Source: a virus. From it: a DNA stretch of 29,530 nucleotides. The notes beneath the pieces are model-generated. The model was not told the origin of the DNA, searched no databases, and saw only the letters and a list, made by a program, of their open reading frames with translations. A program made the position numbers and the translations under genes. Below, piece by piece: positions 22,699-29,530 of this stretch; the first letter of the stretch is position 1; every line of letters begins with the position of its first letter. Location: positions 1 to 29,530 of IMG/VR virus record IMGVR_UViG_3300030104_005660. The stretch is one strand, 5' to 3'.

Positions 22699-23258
22699 AG
22701 AATCCTTCGCATAAGAGAGATCACGTTTCGAGCCGCATCCTGTCTTCTTTGAAGCGCAGAAATCGTTGGTATTGTGCCACGCCCAGTGCGCTGCAATGCG
22801 ACTGCAGGATTCTGTTCTTGCGCCAGCTTTTCACGATACTCGGCTTCAGTCCTATCGATTTGTTCTTTCAGCCTTCGATACAGTCTGGGCTTGTTAGCTT
22901 TCCAAACTTCCTGCAGCAGCTTTTGATACCAGGGCCTGCCGCCTTCGCGGACCGGGACCTGTCCTTTTTTGGTGACCCAGGCTGAATAGGGCACGAAGTT
23001 TTCAAAGATGACAGCAAGAACGCCTGGATTCGGCTGCACATAATAAGTCCAGCCAGCTCGGCTGGTTCCTGTGTCCACGGGCCAGTTTCTTCGAATGACA
23101 CGCATCTGCGCGTTCACTTCCTGCGTGATTACAAGGTCTTCTTTTGGAGTAAGGGCGCGAAATTCGCCATGCACCTTCTTGATATACATGTCGATTTCAG
23201 GCAATCGCGCGGTGGCTCGAATCTGTCCGAAACGGTTCTGGTCTTGAATAGCCGCCAT
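22695..23258 (-). CDS. HK97 gp10-like tail completion protein (copy 1)
   Basis: A 187-residue protein. The segment RNWPVDTGTSRAGWTYYVQP then VIFENFVPYSAWV is the classic 'P-V-D-T-G-x-S-R-x-x-W ... N...Y....' pattern of HK97 gp10-like proteins, which join head and tail. The C-terminus is helical and basic. ATG 23258 overlaps the previous stop as TGATG. Confidence 0.75.
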   Translation of the reverse strand: MAAIQDQNRFGQIRATARLPEIDMYIKKVHGEFRALTPKEDLVITQEVNAQMRVIRRNWPVDTGTSRAGWTYYVQPNPGVLAVIFENFVPYSAWVTKKGQVPVREGGRPWYQKLLQEVWKANKPRLYRRLKEQIDRTEAEYREKLAQEQNPAVALQRTGRGTIPTISALQRRQDAARNVISLMRRIL

Positions 23259-23695
23259 CAGATTACCAACGAAAGCGTATAGATCACACGAAGTTGGAAA
23301 GCCGTGACCATAAAGGCGCCACCACCGTCATAAGTCTGAGTTGCTGGCGAAAAGAGAATTGCAGCTTCTGTTGTTAGATTGCTGCCGTTGGCGCTAAGAT
23401 ATCGCATAGCCCTATGCAGATCTTGCAGCGCTAAACTGGGTGCCTCTTGGCCGTCCCCAGGCTTCAGGCTGTGGCACAACTCGACGTTGAATGATTGCTC
23501 AATTCGTAATCCATCAGATGCGGGTTTACCCCGGCCTGGCGATGACGAAGGACTAAGCGATTGTGGGCGAACCGAAAAAGACCGATTCAGCCGTGGCGAG
23601 CTGGCCCGCTGAACACCCAACGGTGAACGGGCTTCAGTCAGTCCAGCCGCATTCAGTCTGGAAATCACAGCAGTCAACGCGGTGTTGGGTTCCAT
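23258..23695 (-). CDS. Tail terminator-like protein
   Basis: A 145-residue protein. Its second half (QSFNVELCHSLKPGDGQEAP, ALQDLHRAMRYLS, FQLRVIYTLSLVI) is alpha/beta and ends in a long beta strand, compatible with a tail terminator or minor tail protein. The first half is low-complexity and basic (SPRLNRSFSVRPQSLSPSSS). The ATG follows GGGG closely. Position before the gp10-like genes is the argument; the sequence alone does not prove it. Confidence 0.55.
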   Translation of the reverse strand: MEPNTALTAVISRLNAAGLTEARSPLGVQRASSPRLNRSFSVRPQSLSPSSSPGRGKPASDGLRIEQSFNVELCHSLKPGDGQEAPSLALQDLHRAMRYLSANGSNLTTEAAILFSPATQTYDGGGAFMVTAFQLRVIYTLSLVI

Positions 23696-23697
23696 CT

Positions 23698-24438
23698 TTA
23701 CCCCGGCAGTCTTCGTCTTGAGCTGGACAGCAGAAGGACGGGTGACCCAGTAACGATTTCTTCACTCAGCTGGTTATCTTCGTTATTGTCGATAGTACTG
23801 CGCAAGCGTTCAAGGTCGCGCTCGTATTGCTCAGAATAGCGTTCTGCAAACCTGAAGTAACGGTCGTTATTGCCCAGTAAGGTTGCGTAATCATAAAAGA
23901 GCAATTCGAACGATCTATCAAAGAGCACTTGGCGCAATGCGCTGGGTGTTCGCCATCGCCAGAATGGAACGCCTTCGAGATACAGCCGTTCAGTGATATC
24001 GGTCCACGCTTGGTCAATATATCCCTGCAGGCTGGTAATCGAAGAGCCCAGCAAATTTGCAGCTTCGCTATGACGCGCCACAAGATCTGTCTGCCCAATA
24101 GTCGGATACAGCCGTGCTCGACATAAGACGGCATCATTGTAAAAAGTGAAAGTGGCCCCGGATATTACAAGATCCACTTTGACTAACCACCGCTTCGCGA
24201 AGTCTTCACCGCTCGTAATTGCTGCTGCAATGGTAGCTGACGTGAAAGTGCCGCCAGCAACAGTGCCTGCCACCGCATCAACGATCGCTTCCCCGCTGGG
24301 CTTGTACACCGTCAGGGTTCCACTTGTCACAGTGACGGCTGCCCCACTTCTCTCGATTGCTACTTCGATCTGTTGATCTTTGTCGCGTTCAATAAAAGTG
24401 GGGCCTGCCCATCTTGCGCTGTAGACAGTATCCGACAC
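23698..24438 (-). CDS. Head-tail connector-like protein
   Basis: A 246-residue protein. Residues 1-110 are beta-rich, then a helical half (YIDQAWTDITERLYLEGVPF, FELLFYDYATLL, RYSEQYERDLERLRSTI) follows. The helical half resembles connector/adaptor proteins of the gp6 kind that sit below the portal, and the beta half might be a separate decoration-like domain. The ATG lies three bases after the preceding stop. The assignment is moderately sure. Confidence 0.55.
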   Translation of the reverse strand: MSDTVYSARWAGPTFIERDKDQQIEVAIERSGAAVTVTSGTLTVYKPSGEAIVDAVAGTVAGGTFTSATIAAAITSGEDFAKRWLVKVDLVISGATFTFYNDAVLCRARLYPTIGQTDLVARHSEAANLLGSSITSLQGYIDQAWTDITERLYLEGVPFWRWRTPSALRQVLFDRSFELLFYDYATLLGNNDRYFRFAERYSEQYERDLERLRSTIDNNEDNQLSEEIVTGSPVLLLSSSRRRLPG

Positions 24439-24441
24439 CGA

Positions 24442-24807
24442 TTAGCTCAGATTGATTGGCACAACAGCCAGCAAAGACCAGCCGCTGGCGCTGGCATCAG
24501 CAGCATCTGCTGCACAGAATACAATCGCACTTTCGTTTTGATTCACAGTGGCCAGCGTTGTCGAGTCGTCAGCCTGTGCAATCAGAAGATTTTCTGAGCC
24601 ATCTGCACGATTGAAGATCCAGAACCAAGCGCCCTTTCGTGGTGCTGGCAGCGTGATCGTGCGATTCGAACCGCCAGGATCAAGGCCCAGCATCTGAGCA
24701 TCATCGTGCTTCAGAGTTTTGGCTGCGCCGAGTGTTTCCAGCTCATAGCCGCCTGGGTTCCAGACCTGTCGCGGAATCTTAAAAGGATTTTTTCCCGAGA
24801 AGCTCAT
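24442..24807 (-). CDS. Putative head decoration or minor virion protein
   Basis: A 121-residue beta-sandwich-like protein (TLKHDDAQMLGLDPGGSNRT, APRKGAWFWIFNRADGS, GWSLLAVVPINLS). This Ser/Asp-rich, single-domain pattern is seen in small phage surface proteins. It lies in the head gene cluster between the capsid and connector genes. No specific family is identified. Confidence 0.55.
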   Translation of the reverse strand: MSFSGKNPFKIPRQVWNPGGYELETLGAAKTLKHDDAQMLGLDPGGSNRTITLPAPRKGAWFWIFNRADGSENLLIAQADDSTTLATVNQNESAIVFCAADAADASASGWSLLAVVPINLS

Positions 24808-24831
24808 TTCAAATCTCTCTTTTTATGTGGG

Positions 24832-24975
24832 TTATTGTTTTGCGCTTTTGCGCTTATCGTCTCGAATTGCTGACTGGCGGGCCTTCTCTTTAGCGAGCTT
24901 GGGATCAATCCCGTGGTTCACCATGTGCCGCACCGTGATGTCGATCTTCTCTCTTTGCCCAGCGCGTTCGCCCAT
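24832..24975 (-). CDS. Very small basic helical protein
   Basis: Forty-seven residues from ATG 24975, which overlaps the preceding stop as TGATG; an upstream ATG at 25056 lies inside that gene. The product is charged and helical (MGERAGQREKIDITVRHMVN, then LAKEKARQSAIRDDKRKSAK). It is probably translationally coupled to the preceding gene. Function unknown. Confidence 0.5.
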   Translation of the reverse strand: MGERAGQREKIDITVRHMVNHGIDPKLAKEKARQSAIRDDKRKSAKQ

Positions 24976-25667
24976 CAGGTCGTGACCTTCGCTGTGCGCT
25001 TTTTCGGTGTGCTTGGCTTCTTGGCCCGAGCCAACTTCTCGTTGTGCTCTTTCCAAAACTTCTGCATGCCTTCGATTCGCTCTTCACAGCGCTTCAGGCG
25101 TGTCGCCAAGTGCGGGTTACGATCAACGCGACCAATCAGGCTGTTCAGCTTGTTCTTTTCGCGCTCAACAATTCCGACATAAACTTCTCGCAACAGCGGT
25201 GCGATGATCCCCGAATCACGAACGTGAAGAAGAAAGTCTTTCCACGTTTCCTGCTGTTCGCTGTTGTTCCAGATAATTTCATCGGAGGGTAGGACCACCG
25301 CGCTTTGGTTCCAGTCCACATAGTATTTATCGGTGGATCCGCGAATCGGGTAATAGCAGACATAATCCTGGAAATCGCCCAGGCGTTCATCTTTTGGATC
25401 GACTGCCGTGCCGCCCATTTCTGAGACGCGTGCCAATGTCAGCGCCATCGATCCATCCTTCTTCACGCCGTTTAGCCCCGGCCGCGCTTTGATCTTCTTC
25501 AGATTCGGAAGGAAGCCGTGCTTGGTGTCAAAGGTCCACGCCTTGGGAAAATGGACATAAACAAACTTGTAAGTGCGTTTGTGGCGTGGTCCGATTGGAA
25601 GCCCTTCATCTTCCCGAATCACGCTCTTTTCTTTCTTTGGTTTTGTTAGATGCAGCGTTTCGCGCAT
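24975..25667 (-). CDS. Unknown head-module protein
   Basis: A 230-residue protein with a basic, lysine-rich C-terminal tail (ARAKKPSTPKKRTAKVTT) and a central beta-alpha region (YKFVYVHFPKAWTFD, GDFQDYVCYYPIRGS). The ATG follows AGGAG. It lies after the major capsid gene and its terminator, so it is a candidate minor capsid or internal protein. No family recognised. The basic tail could contact DNA. Confidence 0.6.
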   Translation of the reverse strand: MRETLHLTKPKKEKSVIREDEGLPIGPRHKRTYKFVYVHFPKAWTFDTKHGFLPNLKKIKARPGLNGVKKDGSMALTLARVSEMGGTAVDPKDERLGDFQDYVCYYPIRGSTDKYYVDWNQSAVVLPSDEIIWNNSEQQETWKDFLLHVRDSGIIAPLLREVYVGIVEREKNKLNSLIGRVDRNPHLATRLKRCEERIEGMQKFWKEHNEKLARAKKPSTPKKRTAKVTT

Positions 25668-25692
25668 GCCTGCTCCTGCAGTAAAAGGGTTA

Positions 25693-25732
25693 GGGCTCGC
25701 AGCCAGTCGTGAATGCTTCCGACTGCGAACCC
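25693..25732 (-). terminator. Intrinsic terminator after the major capsid gene
   Basis: On the minus strand GGGTTCGCAG (25732-25723) and CTGCGAGCCC (25702-25693) form a 10-bp stem with one G-U pair, which can be extended inside by GTCG/CGAC after a small bulge. TAACCCTTTTAC follows. The tail is only moderately U-rich, so partial termination after the abundant capsid message is the likely role. Confidence 0.6.
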
Positions 25733-25748
25733 TTCGCCTGGGTGGTTA

Positions 25749-26666
25749 TTAGGTGGCCGATGAAAGGATTTCACAGCCGCGACTTTGATCAGCGACAGAA
25801 ACGCCCATGATCATGGTCGCCCAGACAGCGCTGGCGCCATCTGCTGCGGTTCGATCCAGCTCGACAACAAGCTCACCAGCATCAACAATCAAATTCGATG
25901 CGGGAATGTGTCCAGACATCGAAGAGACGTTTCCAAGCCCGTAAGCAATAGCGCCTTGAGTGAAAATGCCGCCTTGGTCATTTCCGCCAGAAGTGTCTAC
26001 CGCATCAGCGACGTAGAAATCCACGCCCATCCAGCTTCCGCGAAATCCGGGACCATGCGAGGCCAAGGTTTCATTCGTAGCGGGAAGAAACTGGGCACTG
26101 CCCGCCTCCGATCTTAGGCTGCTTTGGAAATGATTCCATTGCACGGGACTAAGAACGCAAGTGTACGGTCCTGCGTTTAGGGCGCTGTTTAGGGTGAAGA
26201 CACCGTCATATATGTCGTCAACCTGGAGCGCGACGCCCGAGCTGCCCACTTGAGCAGTGAAAGTTGGAAGCGCATCGCAGATGATCGATGTGAAAGTGAC
26301 AGCCACACCGTCCATTAGGTTTTTCACCATCCGGTCGATATTGACGGGCGATCCACTAACTGGCAGAAGGTCTGCAGCAGCATAACCGCGACGATACTGA
26401 ACCAGCGCAATGTCGAAGGACGTGGTGGTGTAAGCCGTAGGGGTAATGGTGGTGTTTTCGCCGCTAACCGCGAAAGCCCCAGGAGCAACGTCCTGAATGA
26501 CGTTCATGGTGTCAGAACCAGCGGGATTGTAGGAAATTCGCGTGCAAACAGAACGCAGGTCGGACGGATCATAAAGCGCCTGGGTGATCTCATTTGCCAG
26601 GATCTCAGCAACGGCAGCGCCGTTGGTTTCCGCCTGGGCATAAGTCAGCGCGTTGGTAACAGCCAT
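25749..26666 (-). CDS. Major capsid protein
   Basis: A 305-residue protein starting at ATG 26666, behind GGAGG; an ATG four codons earlier lacks a ribosome site. It is alanine-rich with many beta segments (DTMNVIQDVAPGAFAV, TYTTTSFDIALVQYRRGYAA is interrupted in the real order) and a helical part near 105-135, compatible with the HK97 fold. It follows the portal and scaffold genes and is followed by a hairpin terminator. A promoter-like sequence lies just upstream. Length and place make the call good; no motif proves it. Confidence 0.82.
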   Translation of the reverse strand: MAVTNALTYAQAETNGAAVAEILANEITQALYDPSDLRSVCTRISYNPAGSDTMNVIQDVAPGAFAVSGENTTITPTAYTTTSFDIALVQYRRGYAAADLLPVSGSPVNIDRMVKNLMDGVAVTFTSIICDALPTFTAQVGSSGVALQVDDIYDGVFTLNSALNAGPYTCVLSPVQWNHFQSSLRSEAGSAQFLPATNETLASHGPGFRGSWMGVDFYVADAVDTSGGNDQGGIFTQGAIAYGLGNVSSMSGHIPASNLIVDAGELVVELDRTAADGASAVWATMIMGVSVADQSRGCEILSSAT

Positions 26667-26678
26667 TTCGGCCTCCAA

Positions 26679-26796
26679 TAAAATAGTTGATTTTGATTTT
26701 TATCAAGCCGATTTTGAATTGGGCAGAACTATCGTATCCGGGCACGTGTCACGGCTTGCCTTTTGAATACTGCTTTAAGGGGTGTCCTGTCAAGGC
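26679..26796 (-). promoter_or_regulatory. Candidate capsid promoter region
   Basis: A 118-base gap between scaffold and capsid genes. On the minus strand a perfect TTGACA (26793-26788) lies 18 bases before TATTCA (26769-26764), a sigma-70-like pair with a good -35 and a modest -10. A long AT-rich leader then leads to the capsid ribosome site. GATTTTGA occurs twice in the leader. No hairpin terminator for the scaffold gene was seen. Confidence 0.45.
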
Positions 26797-27483
26797 TTAC
26801 GTGATCAGACCCTTTGCACGCCATTGCTGCATTATCTCTTCGCGGTGCTTTCCAAGGCTGCCGCCATTGCGAGATCGTAGCTTTCGCATTTCTTCCACGG
26901 TCCATTCTTTTCCGCGATTGTCAGCAGGCTGTCCTGCGCCAGCATTCGGGTTGCCTTTCATCGCTGCAGCCAGCGCGTTTAGGAGCTGATCATTATTGTT
27001 TTCTGCGCTCGGGCGCTCGGGCCGAACCGCCGAGCCGGATTCTTGAGCTGCTGGTGTAGCGGGCGAAGCCAATCGATCAAAGTGCACCGAATACAGTGGA
27101 TCGTCACGGTTCGCTTCCAGCCACGCATCGAATGGCGGGCGTTGGTCTGTGCCTAATTCAGAAACAGCCGCTGCGTATTCCCGCCGAAAGAACCGGCGAA
27201 CGCTGTCTGCCTTGAATCCCTGATTGATCAGATGCATGTCTTGTTGATAGCTCGTTTCCCTCGAAGACAGCTGGGTTTGGGCTTCCTGTAATTGGGCCTT
27301 CAATTCTTCGATTTGTTTATGAGCTGTTTCCTGCGCTTGCACGGCTTCCCTCTTTGCGCTGATTTCTTGTTCCAGTCGGAAACTCGGAATCAGTCTTTCT
27401 GTTGTTTGATTTGTTGCAGCGCCATTGCTGGTTCCATTTGTCTGCGTTGGCGTGCCATTCGTTTGCGTTGATTCTTCAGCCAT
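26797..27483 (-). CDS. Scaffolding protein
   Basis: A 228-residue, helical and acidic-to-neutral protein, made to guide capsid assembly. A low-complexity N-terminus rich in T, N and G precedes a coiled-coil (about 40-90: EQEISAKREAVQAQETAHKQ, IEELKAQLQEAQTQ), and the C-terminal part is charged and basic (EEMRKLRSRNGGSLG). It lies between portal and capsid genes. The ATG follows GGAGGG. The call is contextual plus composition. Confidence 0.8.
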   Translation of the reverse strand: MAEESTQTNGTPTQTNGTSNGAATNQTTERLIPSFRLEQEISAKREAVQAQETAHKQIEELKAQLQEAQTQLSSRETSYQQDMHLINQGFKADSVRRFFRREYAAAVSELGTDQRPPFDAWLEANRDDPLYSVHFDRLASPATPAAQESGSAVRPERPSAENNNDQLLNALAAAMKGNPNAGAGQPADNRGKEWTVEEMRKLRSRNGGSLGKHREEIMQQWRAKGLIT

Positions 27484-27486
27484 TGG

Positions 27487-28938
27487 TTATCCCTCCTGCG
27501 GCATTGGTTCTTCTTGTGGCGCTCTTTCGATTGCCATTAGCTCTTCTTCAATTTGGCGAACGCGAAGCAGTCGATCTAACGCTTCTTCATCGCTTTCTAT
27601 TTCGGGGTGCAGCCTGCGCAGTGCGTCCAGCTTTGAGAGCACGCCCAGGTCCACTTCAGCTTTTATCAATTCAGCCTCTGCCTTCATTTCTTCAATAGAA
27701 GGCTTCATTGACCGATAGCTAATCTTATAATCGCGCGGATCTTCGCTGAGGTCTGTGCCGATATAGAAGTTAGACAGCTGCGCTGCCTTAGAAAGTAATT
27801 CTTGATCAGCCATTCTAAAAGATGGTTCGACCAACTTCTGCGCACGCCTTTGGCCGGATCGTGAAACAACGATGGCATAACCTGACTGCGCCTGAGTGAT
27901 CTGCAAATCGGCAGGGTTCAAACCGGCATAAACAGCCAGGCCCTGCTCGTATAGCCGCAGCGCTTCTGCCGACTGCAGCGGATCCATCGCCGCAGCAAAC
28001 TGACCAAGGCTGCCACCGCCAGGTCCTTTACTGCTAAATTTCAGAATGCTTTTTCGGTCCACTGGAACCACTTCAACCGGCGTGCCTGCTATCGTTCGCG
28101 TGTGTCCAGCTTGGCTTTCCACGTCCAAAACCCATCGTTGTGGATGGGCCGACGAAACAAAGCCGTCATTCCACGATGTCCACAATGCGCACAATTTCAG
28201 CGCACCATCCGACAATTCGATGCCGTCAGTCCAACTCCACAGCCGAGATCCCACTTGGCGATGGTACAGGACCCAGGGAAGGATTGGTGCACCGTCGCGA
28301 TTTCGATATGGATATGCGCCTTCACCAGCCAGCTCGGGCGCCCACTTTTCAGTGGCATCTACCCGTTCGCCATCGTCATCGATTTCATCGATTCTGAAAA
28401 CGGGGTTTGCTGGGTCGCAAACATCCCAAACTTCAAACGTCCAGACATCGCCGCGATATCGCAATTCTTCAACTTTGCCTGGTTGATCCGGCTGGTCTGG
28501 CATCGCTTTGACCACCACGTGATCTGGCTGCACCACGCGATAGCTGGCTTCTGTCGCATCAGACCAATGCTTCCAATCGAGCCGCACCAAGCATTCGCCC
28601 ATTGCTAAGGTATAAAGCGAAGTTTGCTGTTGCTGAGCCCATAGCCTTGGCGTGACCACCGAAGAAAGATCTGCCTCTTCATCCGTTGTCACAGAAACAT
28701 CGGGTGGCTCAAGATACGCGACGTTTAACTGTTGATAGATCAAGCGGTATGGATTGCGACTGAGATCTGGCGAGATGATCATGTCCTGGGCCAGCTCAAG
28801 ACTAAACTGATCCTGGATTGCTTCGATCACATCGTTCTTGTGTTTTCCAGTCAGCAGACGATATCGAAGTGCTTGTTCATCCCATCGGGCACGATCCGAA
28901 GGGTTTTCCGGCTGGATTGTTTGCGGGATCGCCAGCAT
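27487..28938 (-). CDS. Portal protein
   Basis: A 483-residue protein that forms the dodecameric DNA gate at one capsid vertex. The length and fold-pattern are right: an alpha/beta N-terminal region, a central region with LYTLAMGECLVRLDWKHW and ILPWVLYHRQVGSRLW, and a helical C-terminus (SIEEMKAEAELIKAEVDLGV). It lies downstream of TerL and upstream of scaffold and capsid. The ATG is one base after the preceding stop, with GGAAA as a modest ribosome site. Family judged from context and pattern. Confidence 0.85.
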   Translation of the reverse strand: MLAIPQTIQPENPSDRARWDEQALRYRLLTGKHKNDVIEAIQDQFSLELAQDMIISPDLSRNPYRLIYQQLNVAYLEPPDVSVTTDEEADLSSVVTPRLWAQQQQTSLYTLAMGECLVRLDWKHWSDATEASYRVVQPDHVVVKAMPDQPDQPGKVEELRYRGDVWTFEVWDVCDPANPVFRIDEIDDDGERVDATEKWAPELAGEGAYPYRNRDGAPILPWVLYHRQVGSRLWSWTDGIELSDGALKLCALWTSWNDGFVSSAHPQRWVLDVESQAGHTRTIAGTPVEVVPVDRKSILKFSSKGPGGGSLGQFAAAMDPLQSAEALRLYEQGLAVYAGLNPADLQITQAQSGYAIVVSRSGQRRAQKLVEPSFRMADQELLSKAAQLSNFYIGTDLSEDPRDYKISYRSMKPSIEEMKAEAELIKAEVDLGVLSKLDALRRLHPEIESDEEALDRLLRVRQIEEELMAIERAPQEEPMPQEG

Positions 28939-29187
28939 TTAGTATTTCCGCCTGACCCATCCCAGCGCATGAAGCTGCTGGCTGGTGAGATAGGCCACCG
29001 CCAAACGGTCGCCCTTTGCAGTCTGCTCTTCGCCTTCGAGCTGCCAAATTTCCACGCCTTTTTCCGCTTCCGGTTTTGCCTTGGCGCCAATCACGATTTT
29101 GATATCGCCTTTCTTCCCGGCCTCACCCGAGCCGTCCCGAGCGGGCTTCTTTGCTTTTGGCTTCTTGCTGGATTTATCGTCAGCCAT
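28939..29187 (-). CDS. Small basic protein between TerL and portal
   Basis: Eighty-two residues from ATG 29187, which follows GGGAG; the open frame further upstream overlaps terL. The N-terminus is lysine- and alanine-rich (ADDKSSKKPKAKKPARDGSG) and the C-terminus is a small beta-alpha unit (GDRLAVAYLTSQQLHALGWV). No family recognised. The stop precedes the portal start by one base. Confidence 0.65.
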   Translation of the reverse strand: MADDKSSKKPKAKKPARDGSGEAGKKGDIKIVIGAKAKPEAEKGVEIWQLEGEEQTAKGDRLAVAYLTSQQLHALGWVRRKY

Positions 29188-29198
29188 GTTTGCTCCCA

Positions 29199-29530
29199 TC
29201 AAATGATTAGATAGCCGCTGTCTGATAGGCTTTCTGTCAGATAGCATTCCGCGATGTATCCCACTGCATCGAAGTGATGTTTTAGGTCCCCGTGGGATTC
29301 GCCACGCCAGTGGCGTAACGCGCTGACCAGTCGCTTGCATCTGGTGTGAACCATGAACCGACCTTCGACACAGGCTGAAGATAGCATACGAGCACGCGCT
29401 TTGACAGAACCAGAACCTTTCCACGGCACTTGGATATTGAAGGGCGCCTTGGCTTGATTTAGCGATTCCGCGAAGGCCCGTTCCAAAAGCTCATTCACGC
29501 TAAACCCTAAACCAAGACGGCCGCTGCTGT
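29199..29530 (-). CDS. terL: Terminase large subunit, C-terminal part (continues into 1-1133)
   Basis: This is the C-terminal end of the same terminase. Bases 29452-29530 duplicate 1-79, so the unique part is 29199-29451 (83 residues and the stop). It contributes GESHGDLKHHFDAVGY, whose aspartate completes the nuclease active site. The frame is preserved exactly when 29451 is joined to base 1. The fragment has no start of its own here because the window ends inside the gene. The next gene leftward starts 11 bases after the stop. Confidence 0.93.
   Translation of the reverse strand, partial: SSGRLGLGFSVNELLERAFAESLNQAKAPFNIQVPWKGSGSVKARARMLSSACVEGRFMVHTRCKRLVSALRHWRGESHGDLKHHFDAVGYIAECYLTESLSDSGYLII
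29452..29530. repeat. Terminal overlap, right copy (circular join)
   Basis: This matches bases 1-79 except at 29529. The difference changes AAT to AAC in terL, both asparagine, so it looks like real sequence variation rather than random error. Confidence 0.85.

Noticed and set aside
28046-28608. Two long plus-strand frames opposite the portal gene.
   Set aside because: Shadows of the portal codons; no start signal.
1-29530. CRISPR arrays, tRNA genes, an integrase with att sites, or insertion sequences.
   Set aside because: Read for on both strands; no regularly spaced repeat-spacer pattern, cloverleaf, recombinase motif or transposase was found. A fine-scale tRNA search by program was not possible.

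Overview
The window is the complete genome of a small tailed double-stranded DNA phage, seen as a linearised circle. The last 77 clean bases (29452-29528) repeat the first 77, and the large terminase gene reads in frame across that join: 1133 nt on the left plus 253 nt on the right give exactly 462 codons. The non-redundant length is therefore about 29,451 bp. The host cannot be named from sequence. It is a bacterium with a standard anti-Shine-Dalgarno, since most starts sit behind AGGAGG or AGGAGGG. A long tape-measure gene, a frameshifted tail-chaperone pair and no recognisable sheath gene point to a siphovirus-like tail. I see no integrase, excisionase, CI-like repressor, DNA polymerase, primase, helicase or tRNA gene.

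Layout. Almost everything is on the minus strand and reads leftward through the join. From a divergent control region at 6623-6761 the leftward genes are four or five small proteins, RusA resolvase, an initiator-like gene with a probable internal origin, a PAPS-reductase-like PP-loop enzyme, a 20-residue lysine-rich peptide, a ParB-methyltransferase fusion, TerS, a small ORF and TerL. Past the join come a small ORF, portal, scaffold, major capsid, two small proteins, a decoration-like protein, connector, terminator, two gp10-like proteins, tail tube, chaperones, tape measure, a 1123-residue Asp-box tail protein, a hub-like protein and distal tail proteins. A six-gene lysis cassette and ssb end this block. 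A short rightward block (6762-9889) carries an early set: a Cys-rich protein, a ribbon-helix-helix-like protein, an ERF-like annealing protein, a Gp157-like protein and a second adenine methyltransferase. The two blocks converge at 9890-9968, where a GC hairpin and a 10-bp tandem repeat lie.

How it works together (inference). ERF, SSB, RusA and the initiator suggest recombination-linked replication that borrows the host polymerase. The initiator gene contains an 11-bp phased repeat array next to an AT-rich stretch, the arrangement of the lambda O/ori region. Two methyltransferases and the PP-loop enzyme suggest genome modification. The tail carries a sialidase-type Asp-box protein, which suggests glycan binding or cleavage at the host surface.

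No stretch above 300 bases lacks a gene. The largest gaps are 6623-6761, 26679-26796, 10368-10485, 9038-9134, 4833-4916, 25668-25748 and 9890-9968, all described below.
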